Counted from the first letter of the stretch, positions 43,886-53,077 are shown. The stretch: DNA of 64,000 bases from Streptomyces sp. NBC_01116 (GCF_041435495.1 NZ_CP108644.1:6557501-6621500); one strand, 5' to 3'. Notes: generated by a model not told the origin, from the sequence alone. Numbers and translations: made by a program.

Positions 43886-45277
43886 GTGTTAGAGAACATG
43901 CCAGTGGCAGTACAGAAGGGTGCTTCCCTGCCCGTGCCTTGGGCCTTCGGGAAGCGGGCGCTGCTCCGGAACTTGCTGCTGTTCGGCCACGACGTGCTTT
44001 CCGCCTGCGACGAGGTTCGCGACAGCGGCCCCGTGGTCAAAGTCGTCGTCGGTTCTGGGATCCACTACGTGGTCAACGACGGTGCTCTTGTACGGGAGAT
44101 CCTGATCGATCGCGGGGGAGCTTTCAGCAGGCAGCGCGAATCGGAGGCCCTCCGCGCCACCATCGGTGACGTGCTGTTCACCCTCGACGGAGAGGCGCAT
44201 CGTCGTCGACGGCGGGTAATGCATCCCTCGTTCTCGATGGCCGCAGTGCGCTCCGACGATGCGGCCGTCGCGACGCTCGTGGACGGGTTCACCGATCGCT
44301 GGCGGTCCGGGGAACGGATCGATCTCCATGCCGAGATGAGGCGCCTCTCTGTCGAGGTGACGTTGCGCGTCCTCCTGCGCTGCCCGGTTGACGAGACGAT
44401 CGCCGTGTCGCTGGCCGCTGACATTCCCATTCTCACCCAGAGCATTGCCGCGCGCTCCGCAGCATCCGGCTGGCGCCGCGCGACACACGGCTCGCACCGT
44501 CATCGATCAGCCCGACGTGCTGCTCAACGCGTCCACGCCACGGTTGGTTCGCTCCTAGAGCTGCGCGGTGCGTTGGAAGGAAGTGACGTCGTCAGCCGTA
44601 TGCGGACGACTGCGGCCTTCGTGGACGGTCCCCCCGTTCTCTCCTCCGTCCAGGTGGTCGAAGAGGTCGTGAACTTCCTGGTCGCCGGGACCGAGCCGAC
44701 GGCGACCATCCTGACCTGGGCCCTGCATGAACTGTCGCAGAACCCGCGGACTGAGCGGGCGGTACAGCAGGAGGCGGACAGCGTCCTGTCCGGGGGCCGC
44801 CTCGCTCCGGGTCTCGGCAGCCAACTGCAGACCGCCTTCGGCGTGGTCAAGGAAACACTCCGGTGTTACCCGCCTCCGACACTGCCCAGAGAAGTAGGAC
44901 GCGATGCGGTGATCGGCGGGTATTGGTTTCCAGCAGGCACGCGCATCCTTCTGAACCTGCACGCGCTGCACCACGATCCAGAGCGATATCAGCACCCGAC
45001 CATGTTCGACGAGACGAGATGGCTGCACGGTGAGGCCCTTCGTGCAGGTCCCGATGCCTATCTGCCCTTCGGAGCCGGCGCCCACCGCTGTGTCGGCGCC
45101 TCCTTCGCGGAGATGATCGCGGCCGTCTCCCTGGCAGCTATCAGCAGGAGGTACGTCCTGCGTACCTGCCAATCCGGAGGACCGGTTGATGCAGAAAGCA
45201 GTTCAATGACCGTCCCGCAAGGGCTGATGGTTATACCGCTACCACGGATCAATGGAAACAAAGCTTCCGGCGGATGA
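43886..45277 (+). CDS. cytochrome P450
   Basis: 463 aa from the GTG at 43886 (ATG at 43898 is an alternative). Oxygen-binding helix reads VAGTEPTATIL near 265, the ExxR is KETLR near 318 and the haem loop FGAGAHRCVG near 393 holds the thiolate Cys. The I-helix acid-alcohol pair has Pro inserted in place of the usual Thr-Thr. No ferredoxin or reductase gene is near. Residues about 190-220 (Arg/His/Ser-rich) are atypical and might reflect local sequence error or drift. With the GTG start the second codon is TTA, which would place it under bldA control. The hydantoinase gene follows 48 bases later. Confidence 0.88.
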   Translation: MLENMPVAVQKGASLPVPWAFGKRALLRNLLLFGHDVLSACDEVRDSGPVVKVVVGSGIHYVVNDGALVREILIDRGGAFSRQRESEALRATIGDVLFTLDGEAHRRRRRVMHPSFSMAAVRSDDAAVATLVDGFTDRWRSGERIDLHAEMRRLSVEVTLRVLLRCPVDETIAVSLAADIPILTQSIAARSAASGWRRATHGSHRHRSARRAAQRVHATVGSLLELRGALEGSDVVSRMRTTAAFVDGPPVLSSVQVVEEVVNFLVAGTEPTATILTWALHELSQNPRTERAVQQEADSVLSGGRLAPGLGSQLQTAFGVVKETLRCYPPPTLPREVGRDAVIGGYWFPAGTRILLNLHALHHDPERYQHPTMFDETRWLHGEALRAGPDAYLPFGAGAHRCVGASFAEMIAAVSLAAISRRYVLRTCQSGGPVDAESSSMTVPQGLMVIPLPRINGNKASGG

Positions 45278-45325
45278 AGAGCCGAAATCCAGGATTCCGA
45301 ACCAACCTAAGTATTGGGGAGTTTC

Positions 45326-46903
45326 ATGGCTGTTGTAGGGGTGGACGTCGGCGGTACGCACACGGATGCCGTGGTGATGTCTGAGGAGGCTGTCCGATCT
45401 GCAGCCAAGAGAAGGACCACCACGGACATCACCACCGGAATCGTTGAGGCTGTGCGGGCAGCGCTTCAGGACGCCGGAACAGACCCTCTCGATGTCCAGG
45501 CGCTGATGATCGGAACGACGCATTTCACCAACGCGGTGGTGGAGCGCCGGGGACTGGAGCAGGTGGCTGTGCTACGGCTAGGTCTTCCAGCAACCCGTGC
45601 CCTTCCCCCGTTGAGTGGGTGGCCAGAGGAGCTACGCCACGCGGTGTCCGGGCAGGTGTACATGTGCCATGGAGGCAGCGAGTTCGACGGTCGCTGTATC
45701 AGCCCGCTTGACGAGGGCGAAATCCGGGCAGCTGCTGACGATCTGGCGGGCAGGGGCATTCGCTCGGTCGCTGTGACGTCCGTGTTCTCCCCGGCGAATG
45801 ACGAATTCGAGCAGCGTGTAGCAGAAATCGTCACTGCGCGGGTGCCCGAAGCTCGGATCAGTCTTTCCTCCCAGATTGGTGGGCTCGGCCTCCTTCCCCG
45901 GGAGAACGCCACTGTACTTAATGCTTGTCTGCACGAACTTGCCGCCGACATCAGCCGGGCCATGAGAGAAGCGCTGAGTGTCATGGGGGTCGACGCACCG
46001 TTCTACCTTTCGCAGAATGACGGCACGCTGATGAGCCTCGATCGTGCCGCCCGATACCCCGTGATGACGTTTTCATCAGGTCCGACCAACTCGATGCGCG
46101 GAGCCGCGTTCCTGTCGGGAGTCAGGGATTGCGCAGTTGTCGACATCGGAGGCACGACGTCGGACATCGGCGTCTTGGCGGGAGGCTTTCCCCGACTCGC
46201 ACCGCTTGAGTCGGATATCGGTGGGGTGCGCACCAACTTCCGTATGCCGGACGTTGTGTCGATCGGTGTCGGCGGGGGCAGCGAGGTGCGGTATGAGGGC
46301 CAGCGGGTCCGCGTGGGACCGCGGAGCGTAGGACACGAGTTGGTCACGCGATCCAGGATCTTCGGCGGGACGACGCTCACCGCGACTGATCTGGCTGTTA
46401 TCGGAGGTCAAGGCGACCTGGGCGACCCGGGCAGCGTCAAAGGGGTCACCCAGGAAATGGTTCGGGAGGGACTCTCCGAGATCCGCAGGTTGATCGAAGA
46501 TGCTGTTGACCGTATGGCCGGCGACCGTCCGGACCTACCTACGCTGGTGGTGGGCGGTGGGAGCATTCTGCTACCGGAAAACCTGCCCGGCGCGCGACGT
46601 CCCCCGCACTATGCGGTGGCGAACGCGGTCGGTGCCTCCATTGCACAGGCGAGCGGCGAAGTCGACCGAGTCGTGTCTAACGACGGCCCTGGGGGAAGGG
46701 AGCGCCAGATGCAGCGGGCCAAGGAGGAGGCTGCGGAGAAGGCGGTGATCGCTGGTGCACGGCCGGAGACGGTCACGATCACGGAGATTGACGAGATTCC
46801 ACTGACCTATCTCCCTGGCCGAGTGACCCGGGTCCGCGTCAGGGCAGTTGGCACGCTGGCGCTGCGAAGCATGAGCCGGGACGCCACACGGCTTACGGGT
46901 TAG
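45326..46903 (+). CDS. hydantoinase A / N-methylhydantoinase-type ATPase subunit
   Basis: 525 aa from ATG 45326. The ATP-binding signatures GVDVGGTHTDAVV (N-terminus) and VVDIGGTTSDIGVL near 276 mark the HyuA family, whose members hydrolyse hydantoins, 5-oxoproline or carboxylate ketones with ATP. A Gly-rich VVGGGSILLP lies near 412. No HyuB partner is present; instead the opposite strand carries a DUF917 protein, a frequent HyuA neighbour. It probably opens or modifies a cyclic imide/thiohydantoin-like intermediate. It follows the P450 on the same strand. Confidence 0.85.
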   Translation: MAVVGVDVGGTHTDAVVMSEEAVRSAAKRRTTTDITTGIVEAVRAALQDAGTDPLDVQALMIGTTHFTNAVVERRGLEQVAVLRLGLPATRALPPLSGWPEELRHAVSGQVYMCHGGSEFDGRCISPLDEGEIRAAADDLAGRGIRSVAVTSVFSPANDEFEQRVAEIVTARVPEARISLSSQIGGLGLLPRENATVLNACLHELAADISRAMREALSVMGVDAPFYLSQNDGTLMSLDRAARYPVMTFSSGPTNSMRGAAFLSGVRDCAVVDIGGTTSDIGVLAGGFPRLAPLESDIGGVRTNFRMPDVVSIGVGGGSEVRYEGQRVRVGPRSVGHELVTRSRIFGGTTLTATDLAVIGGQGDLGDPGSVKGVTQEMVREGLSEIRRLIEDAVDRMAGDRPDLPTLVVGGGSILLPENLPGARRPPHYAVANAVGASIAQASGEVDRVVSNDGPGGRERQMQRAKEEAAEKAVIAGARPETVTITEIDEIPLTYLPGRVTRVRVRAVGTLALRSMSRDATRLTG

Positions 46904-46921
46904 CTGGTCCCAGGGCCTCCT

Positions 46922-46954
46922 GCCGACGCGCTGACGGATGGCCCTCGCGTCGGC
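46922..46954. terminator. possible terminator between convergent HyuA and DUF917 genes
   Basis: 9-bp stem GCCGACGCG/CGCGTCGGC (46922-46930 with 46946-46954) with a 15-base loop. Confidence 0.4.
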
Positions 46955-47102
46955 TCCCGGCTGGGCGACGCGCCAAGCACCGACCGACTCGGAGCGCGCC
47001 CCTCCCGCGTTACCCTTGCCGAGCCGGCGGATCCGCTGCCTCGTAGACAAATTTGCCTGATCAGCCCTACTCGGCGGGCCCGCTACCCAGCATCGCTCGC
47101 GT

Positions 47103-48236
47103 TCAGTGGTTTGTCAGTGGACTAAAAGTGCAGTCGTAGCCGAAGTGCTGCGGTCCCACCAGTGCCAATCCTTCCGCTGAGGTCCAGCGAGGGTCGCAGT
47201 GTGCCACGATCACCGTCACCCTCAGTCCGTAACGCAATACGTCTGCGGGTACCGGCTCGCCGGTTTCTGTCTCCAGCACACAGATGAGGTTCGGCGTGGT
47301 GGCGACCGGGGCACCGGCCTGACGCGCCAGCAAGTACTCGTTCTGGAAATCAACGACGAGTTTGTCGGTCTGACTGTGCCCGGCCTCCTTTCGACGGTGG
47401 TTGGGCACTCCCTCGATCACGGCGTGTCCTTGGACAAAGCCGCCGGTGAGTTCCCGGTCCACATCCAGGACCCGTCCGTGAAAGAGACGAGTTGCGCCCA
47501 ACTTGGTGCACAGAGATTCGATCGGATCGCGATGCTCTTCACGGCTTCGGCGGACCGTAGCTCCGACCTGTTGGGCAAGAGTCAGGGTGCCCCGTACCGC
47601 GACGCATCCCAGGTCGGCACCGGCGATCACCGGAAGGGCGATCACCGCAGTACCCCCCATGGCCACGGCGACGACACGAGCGATGCGTTCGCTCCAATCC
47701 GAGTCAACTGCCTCGATGGTCACGACGTTGCCCTTGTCGTCTGCCAGAACGACCGGGCTCAGGGTGCGGCCCGCCAAGGTGGTCAGTACCATCGGCAACT
47801 CGGGGAAGGCCCTGCCCATCAAGTCGGCGTCCACCAAAGGCAGCCCCATCTCTACCGCAGGCGCGATCGGCGTGGTGGCGTTCACTCCACCCACTTCAAC
47901 GGCCATCAGATGGGTTACCGATCGGCCGGCTTCGATTCCGGCTCGTGTGATCGCGCGATGCACCTCGTCACCCGCGAGGAGCCGCTCCTGGAACACCGTC
48001 GGTGCTCCCATAACGGCGAGCGGCAGGATGACCGCCTCGGCGGGCACCGATTCGACATCGACTAGTTGAGCATCTCCGTGATCGGTCAGAGCACGCTCGG
48101 CGATGAGCTGTCCCATGTAGGGGTTGCCACCCCCTCCCGATCCCAGGATCGCGGCGCCGCGGGCCAGGTCGGCCATATCGTCCGCAGCCAGCGCTCGGGC
48201 TGCCACGGGTGCCGCTGCGGTCTGCTCGGTACTCAC
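47103..48236 (-). CDS. DUF917 family protein (S-methyl-thiohydantoin-desulfurase-like)
   Basis: 377 aa from the GTG at 48236, chosen because AGAGGTGG precedes it; a longer frame starts 29 codons upstream. N-terminal region DDMADLARGAAILGSGGGGNPYMG is the family hallmark; VEVGGVNATTPI and GLPLVDADLMGRAFPELPM follow. The family accompanies hydantoinase-A genes and includes enzymes acting on thiohydantoins. It is convergent with HyuA and divergent from the unrecognised gene to the right, so it could work with either. Confidence 0.82.
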   Translation of the reverse strand: MSTEQTAAAPVAARALAADDMADLARGAAILGSGGGGNPYMGQLIAERALTDHGDAQLVDVESVPAEAVILPLAVMGAPTVFQERLLAGDEVHRAITRAGIEAGRSVTHLMAVEVGGVNATTPIAPAVEMGLPLVDADLMGRAFPELPMVLTTLAGRTLSPVVLADDKGNVVTIEAVDSDWSERIARVVAVAMGGTAVIALPVIAGADLGCVAVRGTLTLAQQVGATVRRSREEHRDPIESLCTKLGATRLFHGRVLDVDRELTGGFVQGHAVIEGVPNHRRKEAGHSQTDKLVVDFQNEYLLARQAGAPVATTPNLICVLETETGEPVPADVLRYGLRVTVIVAHCDPRWTSAEGLALVGPQHFGYDCTFSPLTNH

Positions 48237-48447
48237 ATTCCACCTCTGGTCGTCGTTCCACTCGCCCAGTCCCCCGTTCGGGGGAGAGGGCAGACAATCG
48301 CTTCTCACCCACTTGATGGTCACCTATGGTGCATGGGCGGTTACTTCAAGTACAACACGGCTTATATGGCGGAGGTCTGACATTCACCGCACGAAAAGGC
48401 TTGCCCCCTACAACTTCGCTGATCGGAGGGAGGGCTCAGGTCTGCCG

Positions 48448-49752
48448 GTGGCGACGCTGAGCCCTGGACGCGCTAGCGGACTGCCGCTGCTACGGCGGCA
48501 CAACCTTCCGTTACTCGCCACGGCACAGCCCCTCAAAGGGGTTTCGGGCGCACACTGTCTGCCTGTCCTGACAGCGGATGAGCGACCGCAGGCCGGCATG
48601 CCGGAGTTCCGTGCCAGGGCTCGTGCCGCCCGACGGGCCGAGTACCTCGGAGCGCTTTTTGGCGGAAGGTGGCCCTCGGCGAGCGGTGCCGCAGTGAATC
48701 TCACGGTTGGTCGAGGCGACTCGGCGGTGCTTTTCACTCAGCTGGACTTCGGCCGGGACCACCCGTACTTCGTCCACCTCAAGGGCATCCGGCAGGGAGC
48801 ATCGGATCCGCAGAGAGCGGATCGGGTCAACATCGTGACGGGACCTTGCCTCTTCAGCGACCGCGCGCTCAGCCTCCGGGATTCCTCTGGGAGAGAGCTG
48901 AACATTCTGGGAAGCCGCCGTCCGAAGTGGTCGTCACCACTGACTGAAGTGTGCGTGGATGCCGGACTCTCGATCTACGAGCACGAATCCATTCTGCGTC
49001 AGAGCCGTGCCGCAGCGGACGTCGCCGCATCGGTGGCTCCGTCGGCCCGTGTCGTGGTCAACCTCGATGTTCCGCGTGTGCAGTACTACTTCCATCTTCT
49101 TGGCACGCTCGCCGACCGATACGTCAGTCCGGAGCTGCTAGACCGCTGGTTCCGACTGGTGGACCTTCGGCATGCACAGGTGGTGGATTGCTTCCGCCGT
49201 CGGCTCGATATCGAGCTCGGTAGGGCCTGCCCCGGCCGGAAGGTCTTGGTCCGGGTGTCCGCTCCGCTGGCTGCCGTCGAGGAGTACATCCGATCGGACG
49301 CCGCGCGGGGCCGGGCGCCAGTTCTCCAGGATCTCGTCGACGCTCTTGCGCAGGGGCAGGATCACGTTTGGAAAATGCTCCTGGACTTGGAATCTCCGCG
49401 CGATCTGTCGGAACTCGGGGTCCTGAGTTACATCGTGGAAGAACTGCGCGCCGCAGGTATCCATGAGGGAGCGGATCCGACCCTGGCTGTGATGGTTGAG
49501 AACTATCCGGAATGGAAGGTCTTCCACCGGGCCCAGCGCCTGCTCAGGCGGCTGGTCGCACACGGGTGGTCGGACCGGGAGACCGGACCGCACCACATGG
49601 TCGGGATGTACCCCCTGGAGCGCATGTTCAGCGTCGATGCGACTGGAGACTGGGCGCCCCTCTACTTCAACGATCCTGGTCGACACGCCAGGGACGAGAA
49701 GGGCGACGTCGTCGACCTGAAGGACGCCGTCTCGGACCTCTACCGCCTCTGA
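48448..49752 (+). CDS. unrecognised protein, possible core enzyme of the cluster
   Basis: About 434 aa from a GTG at 48448 (ribosome-binding-like GGAGGGAGGG 14 bases upstream); starts at 48316 or 48598 are also possible. I do not recognise the family. It is soluble, rich in Arg and Asp, with no signal peptide. Notable stretches: VLFTQLDFGRDHPYFVHLKGIRQG, RVVVNLDVPRVQYYFHLLGTLAD, GQDHVWKMLLDLE, MVENYPEWKVFHRAQRLL and HHMVGMYPLERMFS, with several conserved-looking His/Asp/Glu. It lies 80 bases before the ABC exporter and probably shares an operon with it. A TTA codon occurs near 48511 if translation begins at 48448. Its placement among P450, hydantoinase and exporter genes suggests a biosynthetic role. 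Confidence 0.6.
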   Translation: MATLSPGRASGLPLLRRHNLPLLATAQPLKGVSGAHCLPVLTADERPQAGMPEFRARARAARRAEYLGALFGGRWPSASGAAVNLTVGRGDSAVLFTQLDFGRDHPYFVHLKGIRQGASDPQRADRVNIVTGPCLFSDRALSLRDSSGRELNILGSRRPKWSSPLTEVCVDAGLSIYEHESILRQSRAAADVAASVAPSARVVVNLDVPRVQYYFHLLGTLADRYVSPELLDRWFRLVDLRHAQVVDCFRRRLDIELGRACPGRKVLVRVSAPLAAVEEYIRSDAARGRAPVLQDLVDALAQGQDHVWKMLLDLESPRDLSELGVLSYIVEELRAAGIHEGADPTLAVMVENYPEWKVFHRAQRLLRRLVAHGWSDRETGPHHMVGMYPLERMFSVDATGDWAPLYFNDPGRHARDEKGDVVDLKDAVSDLYRL

Positions 49753-49832
49753 CAATATGCCCGCACAGGAATCCGGCATGGGCGGAGCATCCCGTCCCCG
49801 TGCCGGCGCAGAGTACGGAACCGCAGGGAATT

Positions 49833-52277
49833 TTGATCACCACGACAAGCTCACGTATCAGTACCAGCCGCAGGTTCGGAGAAGGACATGCCAGCAGTCC
49901 ACCCGTGGTCCGCTCGGCAGTGCCCGGGCGTCAGCGTTGGGACGTCGCTGCCGTACGGAATAACCGTGGTTACGCCGATCTCCTGGAACAGGTACTTCGC
50001 TCGACAGCTGGCTTTCGTACTGTGCAGGCCAATCATGTGACTGGCCGGGTGCTGGTGCTATTCGACGCTGTTCTGGAGCCGCAGCATGTTGAGCGGACGG
50101 TGCGTCGGGCAGTTTCTTCAATCGAGTACCCAGCCCGTCGCGGGCATCGCTCATCTGGCAGCTTCCAACCGTCCGCATCCGGCAAGGCTCCGGTCGGAGC
50201 GCAGTTGGCACCGGAAAATGCGCTGCGTCCTGGCGGGCGTCCCAGCGGGGCGAGAGCCGCTGTCGCGCTGGGGGCTGTATGCCTGGTCGGCATCAAAGTG
50301 GCCGCTGTGGGTGGTTCCCTGCTTGCTTTCCCGAGCCTGGCTCTCGGAGCGGTGACACTCGCGACCGTTATCACCATTCGCAGAGCCACCCAGCCGGCGG
50401 GCAGCGCCACCGAGTCCAGCGTGGGTCTCCGGCGGCGCGTGGAGGAGATGATCGGTAACCATCGGAAGCGATTTCTCGGTGCTGCGGCTCTCTCCGTCCT
50501 GGCTCAAGTGGCGGAGACTGCAATGACGGCGGTGCTCTCCTGGACGATCGTCGTCCTCTTCCGCGGGGGGAGTCCTCTTCTGGCCGGCATGGGGATGGTC
50601 GGTACGGCAAGTCAACTCTGGTTCTTGGCCTGTGCGGTGGGCCTCGCATGCGCGGCAGGCACCGCACTGGCATACCTGGCCGACAAAACCTGGCGGGGCC
50701 TGGGGCACACGGTCGAGCACGACTGGCGAACATCCACGTACGCCCACGTCCAACGGCTTCCCGCGCAGAATTTGGATGGTGAGCGAGCTGCCGACATCGT
50801 CAGTTCGCTCACAGAGGATGTCGACCGCCTGGAAGCGTTCATCGGCTCCTCGATGAACGAGATCGTCCAGTTGGCCACATGCTTCGCTCTCCTCGTTCCT
50901 GCCTTCCTCTTCCTCGCTCCACACCTGGCGTGGGTGGCGCTGGCACCCGTACCTGTGGTCGTCTGGATGGCCTCGCGCCTGAGCAGGAGGGCCGCCGAGC
51001 AGTACTCCGTGTCCGGTGACCACCGCGCCAGATTGAACCGCCGGGTGAGCGACACCCTGTACGCCCACACGATTGTGCGAGCATCATGCACCGAGGGGTA
51101 CGAGTACAGTCGCGTCGAGAAACTGAGCGCGCTCAACAGCACAAACTCCGCAGAGGCCCAGCAGACAGCGGTTGTGCAGACCCAGTTGATGCGCGTGTGC
51201 GCGACAGCCTCGCTCGCCGGCACACTGCTCGCCGGGGGATATTCGTTGCTTCGGGGGAGTCTGCGTGTGGACGCTTTCGCCCCTCTCATCGACCTGCCCT
51301 ATCGCACTTTGAGCCGGCTGCCCCGGCTGAGCGGTTCGGTCGACCAGTACCACCAAGCCGCGGCGGCACTGCAACGGCTGCAGCGGCTTCACAGCCTTCC
51401 CACGGAGCGCGACGCCCCTACGGCCAAGTCGATCGACCAGCGAGTTGACGGAGAACTACGCCTCGAACGGGTGTCCTTCGCATATCCCGGGAGAGCGTCT
51501 CTCTTCACTGACCTCTCGATGCGCATCGCCCCTGGCAAGGTCACCGGCATCGTCGGCACCACAGGTGCGGGGAAGACCACCCTCGCCGCCCTCATGCTGA
51601 GATTCCGAGCGCCCGACAGTGGCCAGGTGTTGCTCGACGGCAGCGACATCCGGGAGCTGCGACTCAAAGACCTCCGCAACACCATCGGATACGTTCCTCA
51701 AGAGCCATACCTGTTCGACGGGACGATCGCCGAGAACATCCGCTACGGGACATTCGATGCGGACGACCAACGGGTCATCGAGGCGGCCATCACCGCGGGC
51801 GCTCACCCATTCATTTCGTCTCTGCCGATGGGGTATGAAACTGCGATCGGCGAACGTGGCAAGGCTCTCTCCGGCGGTCAGCGGCAGCGCGTCGCTCTCG
51901 CCCGGACCATTCTGAAGAGCCCGCCCGTCGTCATTCTCGACGAGGCAACCTCAGCCGTCGACAACGAGACCGAAGCCGCAATCCACCGAGCTCTCAACAA
52001 GTTCGGGCGCGACCGCACCATGATGATCATCGCCCACCGGCTGTCCACAGTCCGCCATGCGGACAGCATCTACGTACTCGGCCCGAACGGTGTGATCGAA
52101 CAAGGCTCACATCCGGATCTTCTCCATCTGGGCGGTACGTATGCCAGATTGTGGGCCCTCCAAACCGGAGAGGGCAACAGCCCAGGTCCCCGCGAAGTCA
52201 CCCTCGCGCGACCTGGACAAACCAGTTCCACGCGAAAGGGTGATTCGAGCGGCGAGATCTTGCAACAGGGAACATAA
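49833..52277 (+). CDS. ABC exporter with N-terminal HMA-like domain
   Basis: About 814 aa from a TTG at 49833 (GTG at 49905 is possible; the start is uncertain). Residues about 30-105 (GRQRWDVAAVRNNRGYADLLEQVL...VTGRVLVLF) form a ferredoxin-like HMA-type domain without CxxC. Two hydrophobic helices follow (about 138-185), then an ABC transmembrane domain (about 200-500) and an ATPase with Walker A GTTGAGKTT, LSGGQRQR signature, VVILDEATS and IIAHRLST. A half-transporter expected to dimerise. Such fusions in Streptomyces are linked to export of small products or metals; here the neighbours favour product export. Confidence 0.82.
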   Translation: MITTTSSRISTSRRFGEGHASSPPVVRSAVPGRQRWDVAAVRNNRGYADLLEQVLRSTAGFRTVQANHVTGRVLVLFDAVLEPQHVERTVRRAVSSIEYPARRGHRSSGSFQPSASGKAPVGAQLAPENALRPGGRPSGARAAVALGAVCLVGIKVAAVGGSLLAFPSLALGAVTLATVITIRRATQPAGSATESSVGLRRRVEEMIGNHRKRFLGAAALSVLAQVAETAMTAVLSWTIVVLFRGGSPLLAGMGMVGTASQLWFLACAVGLACAAGTALAYLADKTWRGLGHTVEHDWRTSTYAHVQRLPAQNLDGERAADIVSSLTEDVDRLEAFIGSSMNEIVQLATCFALLVPAFLFLAPHLAWVALAPVPVVVWMASRLSRRAAEQYSVSGDHRARLNRRVSDTLYAHTIVRASCTEGYEYSRVEKLSALNSTNSAEAQQTAVVQTQLMRVCATASLAGTLLAGGYSLLRGSLRVDAFAPLIDLPYRTLSRLPRLSGSVDQYHQAAAALQRLQRLHSLPTERDAPTAKSIDQRVDGELRLERVSFAYPGRASLFTDLSMRIAPGKVTGIVGTTGAGKTTLAALMLRFRAPDSGQVLLDGSDIRELRLKDLRNTIGYVPQEPYLFDGTIAENIRYGTFDADDQRVIEAAITAGAHPFISSLPMGYETAIGERGKALSGGQRQRVALARTILKSPPVVILDEATSAVDNETEAAIHRALNKFGRDRTMMIIAHRLSTVRHADSIYVLGPNGVIEQGSHPDLLHLGGTYARLWALQTGEGNSPGPREVTLARPGQTSSTRKGDSSGEILQQGT

Positions 52278-52423
52278 CTCCCCTACCCTCAAAGAAGTCA
52301 CCCCCAGGACTCTCGGATTCCCGCTGCCTTCGGTACCTGATAGTGCAACATCATCACCATGGGTCTCGGAATTCATGAAGCCCGCGAAAAATCCATGATT
52401 AGGACAACAGTAAGGGGCCTATT

Positions 52424-52690
52424 GTGGCCGCACCAATTCCCATGTTTGCCGCCGGTCTCATTATTGGCTCACTTGTAAAACGAGTCGCCAAGCCTGCCAT
52501 CCGGGGCGTCGTTAAAGCTTCGGTGGGTATCGCGCTCGACGTCCGCCAAGCCGTGCAAGCAGCCAGTGAAGACCTCCAAGACATGGCCGCGGAGGCGGCA
52601 GCAGAATCCCTTGTCGGTCAATCCGGAGAAGACAGCCAATCGGTCCGTCGACCTTCCGTCAGGCGCTCGTCAACCCTAGAGAAGGCGTGA
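52424..52690 (+). CDS. DUF5132-like small membrane-associated protein
   Basis: 88 aa from a GTG with AAGGGG six bases upstream. One hydrophobic N-terminal helix (about 4-20, PIPMFAAGLIIGSLVKR), then a basic and an amphipathic acidic helix (DVRQAVQAASEDLQDMAAEAAAES) and a Ser/Arg-rich tail. This layout resembles DUF5132 proteins, which in actinobacteria sit next to HMA-domain transporters such as CtpC. It lies 146 bases after the HMA-ABC gene, matching that pairing. Confidence 0.6.
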   Translation: MAAPIPMFAAGLIIGSLVKRVAKPAIRGVVKASVGIALDVRQAVQAASEDLQDMAAEAAAESLVGQSGEDSQSVRRPSVRRSSTLEKA

Positions 52691-52795
52691 ACTGCGGGCA
52701 ACGCCAGCAGGGCTTTTTGTCACTCTTGCCGGCACTTCAACCCAGAGTTGTAATGACGGGATTCGGCGTTCTCCGGGGCCACATGAGGATGTTCG

Positions 52796-53032
52796 ATGTT
52801 CGCACCACCTGAAACGCAGTCAACGCACCGAACCGACGACCACAGCTTTGAAGACCCGGCGCGAGCAGGTGTATTCTACAGTGCCGTGTTGCGGGAGGAG
52901 CGCTGCGGCCTTTTCCTCGTCGTAACAGACCATAGTCAGGGAACCGTACAAAGAATCCCCGTCCCTGACCTGACACTGGAGAGAATTCCGGGCTATCTCA
53001 GGATTCTCACTAAAATGGCGCGCCGCATCTGA
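52796..53032 (+). CDS. small hypothetical protein
   Basis: 78 aa starting MFAPPETQSTHRTDDHS; GAGGA lies upstream. The C-terminal half (EERCGLFLVVTDHSQGTVQRIPVPDLTLERIPGYLRILTKMARRI) looks like a small alpha/beta domain. No family was recognised. It lies between the DUF5132-like gene and a large hairpin on the plus strand. Moderate doubt that it is a gene. Confidence 0.4.
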   Translation: MFAPPETQSTHRTDDHSFEDPARAGVFYSAVLREERCGLFLVVTDHSQGTVQRIPVPDLTLERIPGYLRILTKMARRI

Positions 53033-53077
53033 AGTCAATCGACGCCTACTCCCGAGGGCCGCTGGCCTCATTGCCGT

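Noticed and set aside
49888..50038. 49-codon peptide overlapping the ABC exporter start called as a gene
   Set aside because: It has a good ribosome binding site but no domain, and most of it overlaps the HMA-like domain in another frame; kept only as a finding.
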